Source: Streptococcus azizii (GTDB lineage Bacteria; Bacillota; Bacilli; Lactobacillales; Streptococcaceae). From it: 64,000 nucleotides of DNA. This document shows, one piece after another, positions 51,586 to 60,554 of the stretch. The notes beneath the pieces were generated by a model. It was given only the letters and a program-made list of their open reading frames with translations, ran no database searches and was not told where the DNA came from. The position numbers and the translations under genes were made by a program. The stretch is from contig NZ_MSPR01000001.1 in the NCBI RefSeq assembly GCF_001984715.1, forward strand, positions 124,001 through 188,000. The letters run 5' to 3'. How positions within the stretch are numbered: position 1 is the first letter of the stretch; each line of letters opens with the position of its first letter.

Positions 51586-52086
51586 GTTGAATTTCCTTCA
51601 GATTTAATCAGTTAATTTTATAAAATTGAAAAAGCTGACATGAACTAATGCGCAGTTTGAAGAAAGCATAGATTGTGAAGCGAATGAATCTGCTTTGCAG
51701 ATAGCATTATGCATCAAGTCTGAACGGTTGTGAAGACGCAGAAAGTAATGCGTCAGAATGAGTGTAACAATCTATGCTTTCTAGAACTCGCATTATCAAT
51801 CAGCGACAGTTTCAATTTTATAATTACGATTAAACGAAGTATTCAACTTATGACATTTTCTTAGCGTACAAGATTTAAAAACCTGCTAAAATACAGCTAA
51901 AATTTTAACTGTTCAGCAACTAATTTTACAACTTTGTATTTAGATGTTTCTTTTGATTTTTTTATCGTCAAGAAAATCTAAATGTTATCTACAGCTGAAA
52001 ATCTACTTTTACTCTCATCAGGAGAAACAGTCTTTTCAGTTTATCTAATTGAAAAAACAAACAAATAAAGAAAGAGGAATAATATT
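51586..52086. other. Long imperfect inverted repeat, candidate replication or transfer site
   Basis: No gene is visible. The outer arms TTATAAAATTGAAA (51618-51631) and TTTCAATTTTATAA (51810-51823) and the inner arms AGAAAGCATAGATTGT (51661-51676) and ACAATCTATGCTTTCT (51767-51782) pair, with partly pairing sequence between. Within the loop are hairpins ATCTGC-TTT-GCAGAT and GACGCA...TGCGTC. The fold covers about 206 bases and lies 640 bp before rep. It could be a single-strand origin, oriT or structured RNA. Confidence 0.6.
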
Positions 52087-52365
52087 ATGACGCAGACAAA
52101 AGAAATCATAACAGTAACTGGTATTAGTAATAAAGAAGAAAAAAAGGATGGGTGGGTATCTTGTCTTAAAACCAATGCGCCATCCTGGAAAACCTTGCTG
52201 ATACCATTCAAAAAAGAAATTTTGGGTTCTGTCATCAATCAGCTAGGGGTTTATGAGGTATCCCTAAAAAATACATCTAATACTTTCGGTGCGAAGCCAA
52301 GATTTGAAATTGCTGAAGCAAGACTCATCGCATCAGTGGATTCAATCTTGAAGACATTTAAGTGA
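52087..52365 (+). CDS. Element protein of unknown function (92 aa)
   Basis: The product MTQTKEIITVTGISNKEEKK is small and soluble, with a mixed alpha/beta look. It stands directly before the rep gene, in the place where element 2 has its 104-aa protein, so an accessory role in replication or DNA binding is possible. I recognise no family. An AGAGGA site precedes the ATG at some distance. Confidence 0.6.
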   Translation: MTQTKEIITVTGISNKEEKKDGWVSCLKTNAPSWKTLLIPFKKEILGSVINQLGVYEVSLKNTSNTFGAKPRFEIAEARLIASVDSILKTFK

Positions 52366-52374
52366 TTTTAACTC

Positions 52375-52434
52375 TAATTATTCTAACGGGTGTACGAAAG
52401 GGCTTGTCAACAGTAGTACACCTTAGAATAGTTA
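52375..52434. other. Stem-loop upstream of rep, candidate double-strand origin
   Basis: TAATTATTCTAACGGGTGTAC and GTACACCTTAGAATAGTTA pair over about 18 positions around a 20-base loop (52396-52415). It ends 30 bases before the rep start. It could be the Rep target or an attenuator. Confidence 0.5.
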
Positions 52435-52464
52435 GGGAAATAGTTAAAGGAAGGACATCAAACT

Positions 52465-53843
52465 ATGGGAAAAAACAAGGCTATTTTAACCGTTATAGCA
52501 GGTTCTCAGCAGTTAAGAACTGAGCTATGGCAAAGTTATTCTGAAAAAGCAATCCAGAAAGCAATAGAGGGGGCTCCAGATGAATTACTTAAAGAGATGA
52601 TAGAACATTTATCCTCCGTAGCAAAAATTTCAGATGCTTATATTATCGTTCATGACAAAGATACCAAATATGTATGGAATCCAGAACTAAAAAAATATGA
52701 ACAAGTATTGAAATCGTTTCACGTTCATTTTCTTTTCAAATTTTCAGAAGGGGCGACTTTAACTGAAATTGCAAATGCGCTAAATCTTGAAATACAGTAT
52801 TTAGAAAAACCGAAATCTGGTAGATATGCTTATGATAATCTGTTGTCTTACCTAGTACATGCTAAAGACCACAATAAATTCCTTTATTCTCCTTCTGAAG
52901 TTGTTACTTTACTAGGTGAAGATTATGAAACAATTTATAATGAAAGAATCCATGTATGGGAAAAAGGTCGTGCTAAAAAGACTTCTCAACAAGCAAAATT
53001 TGATGTAGAAGCACTCATTATGGACATTATTGTAGGAAAAATCAAAAAGACAGAGGTTCTAAGTAGCCCTGACTTGTATCCTATATATGCATTTAACAAA
53101 TCAAAATTGAATGAAGCATTTGAAACCTACGCTGAACGAAAGTCACTAAAAACTCTCAAAGATTTAGAACTTGGATTGTTCCAAAAAACTATTATATTTT
53201 TTCAAGGTGCATCTGGATTAGGTAAAACTACATTAGCTAAAGAACTAACTCATGAGATTCAGTTGTTGTCAAAAGCTAATGGAGAGGATTGGGAAGCCAT
53301 CATTACTGCGGCAACAAACCCTTTTGATGATGTTAAAGGAGAGGAGATTATTCTCTTGGACGACGTCCGTGGGCAGGCATTGTCCGCCTCAGATTGGCTA
53401 AAATTACTAGACCCTTTTACAGCTTCTCCGATTTCTTCACGCTTTAAAAATCGTTCTGGTGCTGTAAAACAATAATTATCACGAGTAGAAAGCCTCCACT
53501 TGAATTTTTCTTTAAAACCAAAGATAGTGGCTATGAAGACCTCAGTCAGTTTATCAGACGAATTCATCATTTCATAACATTACGAACAGATGGTACTGGT
53601 AATACCATTTATAGTAGTTCATTTCCCGAGCGTAAACAGACTCCAATAAGAAGAAAAATCCCTCACAAAGATATTACAGTATCCTTGGACTATGATTTTT
53701 CAACAGCTAAAGAAATGGGCTCTAAAGATTTACTTAAATTTCTCATTGAGACTGTTCGATTAAATAATCGTTGGGAAATTTCTTATGAGGAAAGTAAAAA
53801 AGCCATCACTTCAAAACCGACTAAAGCTGAAAGTGAAGGCTAG
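52465..53843 (+). pseudogene. HUH-helicase replication initiator, CRESS-like, with a frameshift
   Basis: The first frame (336 codons, to 53475) has an HUH endonuclease domain (FHVHFLFKF, then LSYLVHAKDHNK with the likely nicking tyrosine) and a P-loop (GASGLGKTTLAKEL near 250) with Walker B EIILLDDVRG. A stop at 53473 interrupts it. One more A in the run at 53466-53469 would continue as VKTIIITSRKPPLEFFF to a stop at 53841-53843, restoring the superfamily 3 motif C region. HUH plus SF3 helicase is the make-up of pCRESS plasmid Reps. The missing base may be real, a sequencing error or a recoding site. Confidence 0.8.
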
Positions 53844-53913
53844 TATTGACGAGATAAGCGATAGCACATCTCTATCGCTATTATCTCATTTTCATCAAAA
53901 AAGGACAATAGAC

Positions 53914-54165
53914 ATGAATAAAGATGAATTGAAACAAATCGAAAACCTGCTCACTGTATTAGTAACTCTAGTTAAGCAACAAGTCAAGAATAATTCCAAG
54001 TTAGGAATAGTTACCCAAAAACAACTATTGATACTTTTAGATATTTCTCCTAACACATTGAAAAGTTGGGAGAAAAAAGGCTTGCCACGACTTGAACCCC
54101 CAATTGAAGGTACTAGAACAGTATATTACAAACTATCAGATGTACTTAATTTTTTGGAAAACTAG
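53914..54165 (+). CDS. Excisionase-like DNA-binding protein of element 1
   Basis: The 83-aa product MNKDELKQIENLLTVLV... has a short coiled-coil start and a winged-helix of MerR/Xis type (ISPNTLKSWEKKGLPRLEPP followed by YYKLSDVLNFL). A close relative is at 63312 in element 2. A longer open frame is the tail of rep in another frame; AAGGA before the ATG at 53914 marks the start. It should assist the integrase in excision. The integrase gene follows after a hairpin. Confidence 0.85.
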   Translation: MNKDELKQIENLLTVLVTLVKQQVKNNSKLGIVTQKQLLILLDISPNTLKSWEKKGLPRLEPPIEGTRTVYYKLSDVLNFLEN

Positions 54166-54175
54166 GTAAGAATGT

Positions 54176-54223
54176 GCTAAAATAGATTCATCTAATTAGG
54201 AAAAGAGGATAGTCTATTTTAGC
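54176..54223 (+). terminator. Hairpin between excisionase and integrase (element 1)
   Basis: GCTAAAATAGA and TCTATTTTAGC, perfect 11-bp arms with a 26-base loop, followed by CTTTTC. The same arrangement is found at 63576-63622 in element 2. Confidence 0.75.
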
Positions 54224-54251
54224 CTTTTCATTATCTGCATGAAGAGGCATT

Positions 54252-55517
54252 ATGAAAACTGAAACAATTATCTATAAAAATAAAAAAGTAATTAAGAAGA
54301 CCAAAAACAATGGTGAGGTCAACTACGTTTTAAGAGGTGTTTATCTAGGACTAGATGAAAAAACTGGTAAACAAGTCACTACCTCCATTACCGCTAAAAC
54401 TCTTCGCCAATTGGATAGAAAGTATATTCAAGCTAAACTGGATTTCGAGGAGCGGGGAAGCACCCGAAAAGAAGTTATAAGAATTAATACTTTAGAAGAG
54501 CTTGCTGAAGAGTGGTTTAAAAACTATCAAAATTGGGTTACATCTGCTAATACACTAAATCGAGTAAGAGGTTATCTTGACACTTACATCATTCCAAGAT
54601 TTGGAGAATACACACCAGATAAAATTGAATCTTCTGAAATCCAATCATGGGTTAATGAGCTTGCTGAAAAGGCAAAAAAATCTGTTGAATCTGGGGTGAA
54701 AAGAGCAGAGAAAGGAAGTGCAAAAGATTTCGGAGCTGTGACTCATAAGTTGAGCGATATTTTCGACTTCGGAATAACGAGCTATGGACTGTCAAAAAAT
54801 CCAGTATCCACTGTTAAAATACCTCCAAAGCCAAAAGCCAATAAAAAACGAATTATGGTACTTCATGATGACGATTTATCACATTGGTTAAAATTTTTGT
54901 CAGATTTACCAGATACACGAGCTAATCGTAGATTTAAAGTCATTTGTAGCACTCTGCTCGCTTCAGCTTGCCGTATCAATGAATTACTAGCATTAGAAAT
55001 TCATGATTTGGATTTAGAAACAAGCGAAATTATTGTAAATAAGACTCTGATGTGGAAAAGAGCGAATAAGAAGTTAGGAATAAAGGGGGAAATGGTTTGT
55101 AAACCAACTCCCAAAACCGATGCAGGAAATAGGAGAATTCCTGTGCCTTCAGATACAATTGCTTCACTCGTCGAATTTCATAACGAGATGAATACTTATT
55201 TTGAAAAGCATGGATTGCCTAAGTCCGACCTAATATTCCCAACAATTTATGGTAATTATATGTGTGATAGAAATGAGCGTGCCACACTTAAGAAACGTCT
55301 ATCCTCACTTGGACTACCTGATTATGGTTTTCATTTATTCCGTCACACTCATGCTTCTTTGATGTTGAATGCAGGAGCAAACTGGAAAGAATTACAAACT
55401 AGAATGGGGCATCAGTCTATATCCACTACTATGGATACCTATGCAGAAATCGCTCCAAAACGAAAATTTGAAGCAGTTAATATTTATCTTGATAAAGTTG
55501 CTAAATTAACAGTTTAA
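54252..55517 (+). CDS. Tyrosine site-specific integrase of element 1
   Basis: The 421-aa product has a Tn916-like AP2 arm-binding start (KGVYLG-type, about 20-55), a SAM-like core domain (about 70-180) and the catalytic domain. Its arginine is in ASACRINELL, HxxR in HLFRHTHASLML, the histidine in MGHQSISTTM and the nucleophile in DTYAEI. It recombines the element att sites with the 3' end of rpmG. Its stop lies 100 bp from the junction with element 2. The integrase of element 2 is clearly related but different. Confidence 0.95.
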   Translation: MKTETIIYKNKKVIKKTKNNGEVNYVLRGVYLGLDEKTGKQVTTSITAKTLRQLDRKYIQAKLDFEERGSTRKEVIRINTLEELAEEWFKNYQNWVTSANTLNRVRGYLDTYIIPRFGEYTPDKIESSEIQSWVNELAEKAKKSVESGVKRAEKGSAKDFGAVTHKLSDIFDFGITSYGLSKNPVSTVKIPPKPKANKKRIMVLHDDDLSHWLKFLSDLPDTRANRRFKVICSTLLASACRINELLALEIHDLDLETSEIIVNKTLMWKRANKKLGIKGEMVCKPTPKTDAGNRRIPVPSDTIASLVEFHNEMNTYFEKHGLPKSDLIFPTIYGNYMCDRNERATLKKRLSSLGLPDYGFHLFRHTHASLMLNAGANWKELQTRMGHQSISTTMDTYAEIAPKRKFEAVNIYLDKVAKLTV

Positions 55518-55524
55518 GTTATCT

Positions 55525-55549
55525 CTACATTTTTCTCTACACTTTTTAG
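55525..55549. repeat. Right copy of the 25-bp direct repeat of element 1
   Basis: Identical to 44436-44460. It starts 8 bp behind the integrase stop. Confidence 0.75.
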
Positions 55550-55613
55550 GACAATTCATAAAAGTCTTGCTATATCAAGGCTTTCGATAGCTAAAATAGA
55601 CATTATTAGACCC

Positions 55614-55818
55614 TTACTGAGGTGAAGTAAGCATTCAATACACGTCAATAGGCGGTAGAAACCTTGATTTAAAGCGATTCTTGAAATTTCAAATTTCACT
55701 ACATTGCAATAAAAATCAACCGAATCACTACTTTTTTCACTACCTTTTTTTTGAAATAAGAATATTGATTCGGATATGGTAAAAGCAAGAGGAGCTTCAT
55801 TATGAGGCTCCTCTTTTT
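55614..55818. repeat. att junction between the two elements with second rpmG tail and terminator
   Basis: ACT GAG GTG AAG TAA (codons TEVK and stop) begins the segment, followed by ACACGTCAATAGGCGGTAG, the A/T-rich stretch and a hairpin AGAGGAGC...GCTCCTCT (55788-55814) with TTTTT. It matches 44322-44527 throughout at lower identity. A 108-codon minus-strand frame here is judged chance. Confidence 0.8.
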
Positions 55819-55932
55819 CTATATTTTTATTCCTAAAAATTTTTGAAATAGCATAGTCTTTTCCAAAATTTGTGGAATCCAAAAACGTAGGATTTAAAAA
55901 TCCTGCGTTTTTAAGAATTTTTCATATTGTTC

Positions 55933-57450
55933 TTAAAACAAAGTGAGTTGTTCCCCTAAAACATAGTCTTTAAATTGATTGTAGATTAGCTCTGTAACAT
56001 AAGGATTAATCTGCAATTCTTTTTCAGTATTCATTAACTCATCGATGGTTAAAAAACTAACTACTTTCTTAAAGTCAATTCTTTGAAGAACTTTTTTTGT
56101 ATAAGGACGTTTTGCATCCAAAAAAGCAATACTTTCTAAAAAGCTCTGGACTGCCACAGAATTGAGGCAAAGCATCGCTACATAAGCTAAGTTATAATCA
56201 TCAAACGATATAAAATATCCTGTGTCATCCATCATAATAGGCTTAGCATCATGTGCATACAATAAACTGAATAAAGGTTTCTTGTAGAAACCACTTACTC
56301 CTACTTTATAACTCGAATAAGAATAGTCTCCTATTCCAAACATAGAGAATTGAGGCGCATTCTTATAGATTGAACTCTTTCTCTTTTCAAAAGAGGATAG
56401 ATGGCTATTCAAATATTCCCAAGTCTTTGGGTAATCAAATTTTATGTGTTCAGTATTTTCTTTGACAAATCTTTGTGTTACAATAACACTTTTTTCTGAA
56501 TTCATGATGATGGCTTTTTTTACCATACTACTTTTTATCAAAGGAAAAACAAGATTGTTTTCGATATTAACTCGTTCCTTTAAACCATTATATAAGTGCC
56601 CATCATTATCAGTTAACTCCATAACTTTTGAATTATCATGTTTTACTCCCTGTCTCCATTCAAATTGAGAGTTACCATCAAAATCGAATGTTTGTTCCAG
56701 ATTACTATAAAATTTTCCTTCTTTAAATCCAAACTCTCCTTTTTTTATTATAGCTTCACCTTGAAACTCATATATATCACTCGAAAGTGGTAAAGATTCT
56801 TTAACTGATAATTTCATTAACAATAAGCAAGCAGAAGCATTAATATCAAAAATTTTTTTGGAATCAAATTCAATAATTTCAAAATATTCAAAGTTAATTT
56901 TTCTTCTATGAAGTTCTTTAAATATATTCCTAGCAACATTTGTTTTACATAACATTCCCAACGTAGCATTTGTATCCTGATACTCATTTAGAAGTTGTAA
57001 AATTACATATTCACAAATATCAAAATTACTAGCTCCTGTGAGAGCATCAAAACCTTTCAAAAACTTAATATTCGATTTACTCGGTATATTTGTAGAATTT
57101 AAACTGGAAAGTGTACTATTTGTCACCCATGGTGGGTTTCCAATTAATAAAATATCCTCTGTGCCCGTCTTATCTTTCAAAGAAAAATTAAATATATCTT
57201 CATTGATAATTTTAATATTTTCTTGTTTAAATCGCTCTTTACAATAATCGTAGTACTCTTTCTGCAATTCTATTCCAAAATAGCGCTCCGCTCCAAATTG
57301 CAAACTACTACTCAAAAAATTACCTCTTCCACAAGTTGGTTCAACTACAACTTTAGGATTGATATTCTTATTTTTGAGTAAAAAATGGCAAATCCTGTCT
57401 GCAAATTCTTGTGGTGTCTGATAGTCTCCAAACTCTCTCTTACCACTCAT
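55933..57450 (-). CDS. N6-adenine DNA methyltransferase of a restriction system
   Basis: The 505-aa gamma-class methylase has the SAM motif VEPTCGRGNFLSS near residue 38, an acidic FGIELQKEYYDYC segment and the catalytic NPPW in ILLIGNPPWVTN near 105. A target-recognition domain follows. The start QTPQEFADRI pattern is typical of type II/IIG methylases. Its ATG overlaps the nuclease gene stop by 11 bases and AGGAG stands 9 bases ahead, so both are co-transcribed. The recognition site is unknown. Confidence 0.88.
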   Translation of the reverse strand: MSGKREFGDYQTPQEFADRICHFLLKNKNINPKVVVEPTCGRGNFLSSSLQFGAERYFGIELQKEYYDYCKERFKQENIKIINEDIFNFSLKDKTGTEDILLIGNPPWVTNSTLSSLNSTNIPSKSNIKFLKGFDALTGASNFDICEYVILQLLNEYQDTNATLGMLCKTNVARNIFKELHRRKINFEYFEIIEFDSKKIFDINASACLLLMKLSVKESLPLSSDIYEFQGEAIIKKGEFGFKEGKFYSNLEQTFDFDGNSQFEWRQGVKHDNSKVMELTDNDGHLYNGLKERVNIENNLVFPLIKSSMVKKAIIMNSEKSVIVTQRFVKENTEHIKFDYPKTWEYLNSHLSSFEKRKSSIYKNAPQFSMFGIGDYSYSSYKVGVSGFYKKPLFSLLYAHDAKPIMMDDTGYFISFDDYNLAYVAMLCLNSVAVQSFLESIAFLDAKRPYTKKVLQRIDFKKVVSFLTIDELMNTEKELQINPYVTELIYNQFKDYVLGEQLTLF

Positions 57451-58087
57451 AGTTAATGACTCCTGAAACTGAATTATTCAAGCCAATAACTCGTTTATAT
57501 TGTAATCTCCACTGCAGAGCATTACTAATTGTTAAATATCCTTCAAAAGGTGGGCATGCCATTATTTCTTCAGCTAAATCATTATGTATTATCTCATCTC
57601 CAGGAACACTTTTATCCTCCAATAAACCTATGATATCTTCTTTTATAGCTCCGTGTTCTATGGAATCAAGTATTAATCTTGTTAGAGTGTAGTCTGCTGT
57701 TCTATTTTTATGAACAAATGTAGTATTTATAATATTCAAATGACATTCTGTATCTGTATCAATTTTGTCATAAACAAACACTAGTAAGTGATAACCTAAA
57801 CCATAAATTTTTTGTCTCGCGGATTTGAACGGACAACTTGATTGAGGTTGTTTAATAGAAGTGACTTTTATATCTGTATTCACACTCGGTAAATCAATAC
57901 CTTTTGCACTATTTCCTGAATTAAAATCAAAAGACATTGAAAGATAATCTTTGAATCTATGCTCGACATAGGTTCCTACAGCTTTTCCATCAGTAACACC
58001 GAGCAGTTCGACATGATTTTCACTAGATATTTGATTTGAGAAAGCAACTGCTGCATCTATTAATTTATCTACTGTTAAAATTTCCAT
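57440..58087 (-). CDS. Restriction endonuclease of PD-(D/E)xK type
   Basis: The 215-aa product has GTYVEHRFKDYL near 40, followed by SAKGIDLPSVNTDIKVTS, which gives the D...DxK pattern of a PD-(D/E)xK nuclease near 70-78. The segment YGLGYHLLVFVYDK follows as the next strand. It is directly upstream of the methylase gene, so I call it the cognate nuclease. The ATG at 58087 lies 7 bases behind AAGGAG; an ATG one codon earlier is possible. The upstream gene ends in the same bases (ATGA). Confidence 0.82.
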   Translation of the reverse strand: MEILTVDKLIDAAVAFSNQISSENHVELLGVTDGKAVGTYVEHRFKDYLSMSFDFNSGNSAKGIDLPSVNTDIKVTSIKQPQSSCPFKSARQKIYGLGYHLLVFVYDKIDTDTECHLNIINTTFVHKNRTADYTLTRLILDSIEHGAIKEDIIGLLEDKSVPGDEIIHNDLAEEIMACPPFEGYLTISNALQWRLQYKRVIGLNNSVSGVINYEW

Positions 58088-58647
58088 CATTTAACTCCTT
58101 CTATAATTTGTTTTAAATTTGCTCGCTTAATAGCCCAATGAGTTCTGCTAAGCTCCCATTTATTTTCTAACTTCAACTCAGATTGATGAAGAACCACTGA
58201 GTTTAAATCAAGCTCAGATTCTTTATAAAAATCAAATTTTGTATATCCAGCTCTTTTATCTATATCTACTAACTTTCCGAAAAATCCAGTCTTTATTTCT
58301 TGGTTAGCATCACTGTACTCTGGGAGAAATAAGGCTGGTAGACTTATTATTTCATCAATATCCTCTAATGTAAACTGAGAAATCTTTTGTTTTATCGCTG
58401 TATTGGTGTATTCAAAGATTCTATCATTTTTTATAATAAATGAATTACCTTCATACTTTTCACCGTTAATTATAAATAAGTTGTAGTACTCATTAGGTGA
58501 AAGTATCTTGCGTGAAGGTTCATAATTGATAAAATTATTTACATTGTTTGCCTGCTCAATGTTGTAAATTCTATCTGCATTGTGTTGTAGCGTTTGTTGT
58601 GGAATTTCTGATGGTAAATTCCCTTGATTATTAAGTAAGTTTGTCAA
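58087..58647 (-). CDS. Unknown protein linked to the ABC-3C-like gene
   Basis: The 186-aa product is of unknown family. Near its N-terminus it has the motif HNADRIYNIEQANNVNNF, resembling the end of the upstream gene (HAQNIYNIEHVENLN), so the two proteins may pair through this element. The rest contains mixed strands (LFIINGEKYEGNSFII). It starts at TTG with a perfect AAGGAG site and ends in ATGA overlap with the nuclease gene, which makes it part of the same operon. Confidence 0.7.
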   Translation of the reverse strand: MTNLLNNQGNLPSEIPQQTLQHNADRIYNIEQANNVNNFINYEPSRKILSPNEYYNLFIINGEKYEGNSFIIKNDRIFEYTNTAIKQKISQFTLEDIDEIISLPALFLPEYSDANQEIKTGFFGKLVDIDKRAGYTKFDFYKESELDLNSVVLHQSELKLENKWELSRTHWAIKRANLKQIIEGVK

Positions 58648-58657
58648 TTTACACTCC

Positions 58658-59513
58658 TTAATTTAAATTTTCTACATGCTCTATGTTATAGATATTTTGA
58701 GCATGTTGATTTATGATTTTAGGATTATTCAATATTTGTTGTTTTATAGATTCACCACTTTTAGGTTCAAAATTCGACTTATTTTCAGTATCAGTAAACA
58801 CCTCTTCAAAGAGTGATTCTTCTACATCATCAACTTGTTCTACATCTCTGTTATACCGAGTTATTTCTAAGTCAAAGACTTTCCAAGTCCTGTATTGCTG
58901 AATTTCCATACTCCATTTGCTCCATTCTGAGAATACCATGACTCAAATGTTGTTTTACCGAGCGTATTATCAATTTTATTTACAAATATATACCTCATCA
59001 CATCTAATAAGAAAGGTTCGATTTCAACAATCGTAGTATCTAATAGCTCTAACTTAGATACGGTATCATTAATAGCAATTTTGAATTGTTCCGATTCATC
59101 AATTATTTCATCATTACAAATAGTTTCTATAATAGCAGAAACTAGCCTTCCCAATTTTTGTTCTGAAAGCTTTTCACTAATGAATACAGACATACTTTCT
59201 AGTTTGTCTTTTTTATTTTGTTCGATGGAATCTCTGAAAGAATCAACAAATGTTTGATTATCAAATGGCAAATAAGTTGTAGTAGAGGTAGCACATTTTT
59301 ATAGTCAGATACATTCTTTTTAAACGTAGTCCCTTGAGGTCTTGGCTGAGATTCGCCTATAAAAATTTCAAGGAGTGACAACATGATATCAACTTCAGTT
59401 AAACCATCATTTTTATCTACTTCTCTACTACGTACTCTAGTCCTAGGATTTCTTGCTTCAAGAATGAGACCAAATAAAATGCCACCAGTCAAACGTGGAA
59501 TATTATCAGACAT
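58658..59513 (-). pseudogene. ABC-3C-like defence protein with two frameshifts
   Basis: Three frames join into one protein of about 285 aa: MSDNIPRLTGGILFGLILEA... DYKK (to the T-run 59296-59300), then TYLPFDNQTFVDSF ... GKTTFESWYS (to the run 58880-58882), then VFDLEITRYNRDV ... IYNIEHVENLN. The middle has FLLDVMRYIFVNKIDNTLGK, the pattern I know from C-terminal domains of ABC-three-component (ABC-3C) conflict proteins. Each break is repaired by one extra A on the minus strand. No ABC ATPase gene is near. GGGGAG before the ATG at 59513 gives the start. Confidence 0.65.
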
Positions 59514-59854
59514 TTTTCTCCCCATATTAAAATTAGTAACTTTATCTACTCTAGTAACGTTGCAAATAACACTATCTACTTCATAATGAATAGTGAAGAT
59601 AAGGCATAGTATTTTAATAATAATTATACCAAAATTACATGCCTTCTTCTTCAAATAAATAACAAAATAGTCCTAAATGATGCGCATCAAATGGACGGAT
59701 CGAAACATATATGACGACTCTGACAATAACAGTCGAGTTATACATATCTCTGTTTATCCGTTTCTTTGGTGTGCCTTTTTACATCTGTTCGGTATTCAGT
59801 ATGGTTCATAACAGTTTCTTTCCGTCCTAAAAATGGACTTAGAAAGAGGCTACT
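59514..59854. other. Divergent intergenic region of element 2
   Basis: No gene is seen. A 10-bp palindrome GATGCGCATC is at 59679-59688. It should hold the promoters of the ABC-3C/R-M operon (minus) and of the sigma-like gene (plus), but I see no box pair good enough to mark. Confidence 0.5.
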
Positions 59855-60286
59855 ATGCCAATTAAAACCTTTAACGACCGTCTCACTCCAGAGGATAAAA
59901 AAGAATTAGAGCGTTGGGATAAATTTTTACGTGATGAAAACAAAGCATTTGCTAATGCAAATCGTAGAAATCGATATCATAACCTTGGAAGTCTTGATGA
60001 AAACATTTCTCTTGATGGACGTGAAACAGATAGATATGAAGTGACTAAGGGAAACTCACCATCTGGTGAAGAAGTGTTTCTAACTAATGAACTATTCGAT
60101 ACTGTGCTGAATTTCATTAAAAGTTTGAAAGAAGAAGACCAAATTATTATGATTCACAAATTGGCTGATAAACCTATGTCTTCAACTAAATTAGCAGAGA
60201 TTACAGGACTTAGTGATAAAACTGTAACAGCTCGCTTCAAAAAATATCAAAAGGTATTGCAACAACTTACAAAATATTATAGCTAA
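59855..60286 (+). CDS. Sigma-factor-like HTH protein of element 2
   Basis: The 143-aa product ends with a helix-turn-helix of sigma region 4 type (LKEEDQIIMIHKLADKPMSS, then LAEITGLSDKTVTARFKKYQ). The N-terminal half is polar. Proteins of this form are common regulators in streptococcal integrative elements. AGAGG stands ahead of the ATG. A terminator follows directly, so it is transcribed alone. Confidence 0.78.
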   Translation: MPIKTFNDRLTPEDKKELERWDKFLRDENKAFANANRRNRYHNLGSLDENISLDGRETDRYEVTKGNSPSGEEVFLTNELFDTVLNFIKSLKEEDQIIMIHKLADKPMSSTKLAEITGLSDKTVTARFKKYQKVLQQLTKYYS

Positions 60287-60294
60287 TCCTTAAT

Positions 60295-60317
60295 CTGGTA
60301 ATCAATCTGATTATCAG
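60295..60317 (+). terminator. Terminator behind the sigma-like gene
   Basis: CTGGTAATCA pairs with TGATTATCAG (one G-T), followed by eight T bases. Confidence 0.85.
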
Positions 60318-60333
60318 TTTTTTTTGAAACTTA

Positions 60334-60453
60334 TTCCGAATTTCACTATCTCAATCTCCTTAAATATAGGAGATAAAAAATAAAGAAATAATAAAATAAA
60401 AATTTTATAAAAATTTTTTAAAAAAACTCCGAATTTATCCTTCTGAATCTCCT
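60334..60453. repeat. A/T-rich stretch with paired direct repeat
   Basis: TCCGAATTT followed 10 bases later by AATCTCCT occurs twice (60334-60360 and 60427-60453) around a very A/T-rich stretch. The remaining bases up to 60554 hold no gene. It may be a regulator- or origin-binding site of the transfer module. Confidence 0.45.
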
Positions 60454-60554
60454 AAGAGAAAAGGGGGTAAAAATTAAGTCCAGCTCACGACCTCAAACCG
60501 CGCATATCGACCACGTTCTACAAATTAATTTAATACAGAGGGGTATTTCAAACT

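Larger units (their letters stand above)
44322..55613. mobile_element. Integrative element 1 at the rpmG 3' end
   Basis: The element runs from the last codons of rpmG to the start of a diverged second copy of the same att-terminator segment at 55614. It carries at its right end Rep, excisionase and tyrosine integrase genes, and at its left end defence-like cargo on the minus strand. No relaxase or coupling protein of conjugative type is seen apart from the HUH Rep, so it is a small integrative, possibly mobilisable, element. Cargo is visibly more A/T-rich than the chromosomal genes before it. Confidence 0.8.

Noticed and set aside
53466..53475. Programmed -1 frameshift in the element 1 Rep gene
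   Set aside because: A -1 slip on the A-run would restore the frame, but the sequence is not a standard slippery heptamer and similar A-run defects occur in other genes nearby, so error or decay is more likely.
55556..55882. 108-codon minus-strand frame in the att junction
   Set aside because: It runs across the att segment and a terminator hairpin, has no ribosome site and resembles nothing known.
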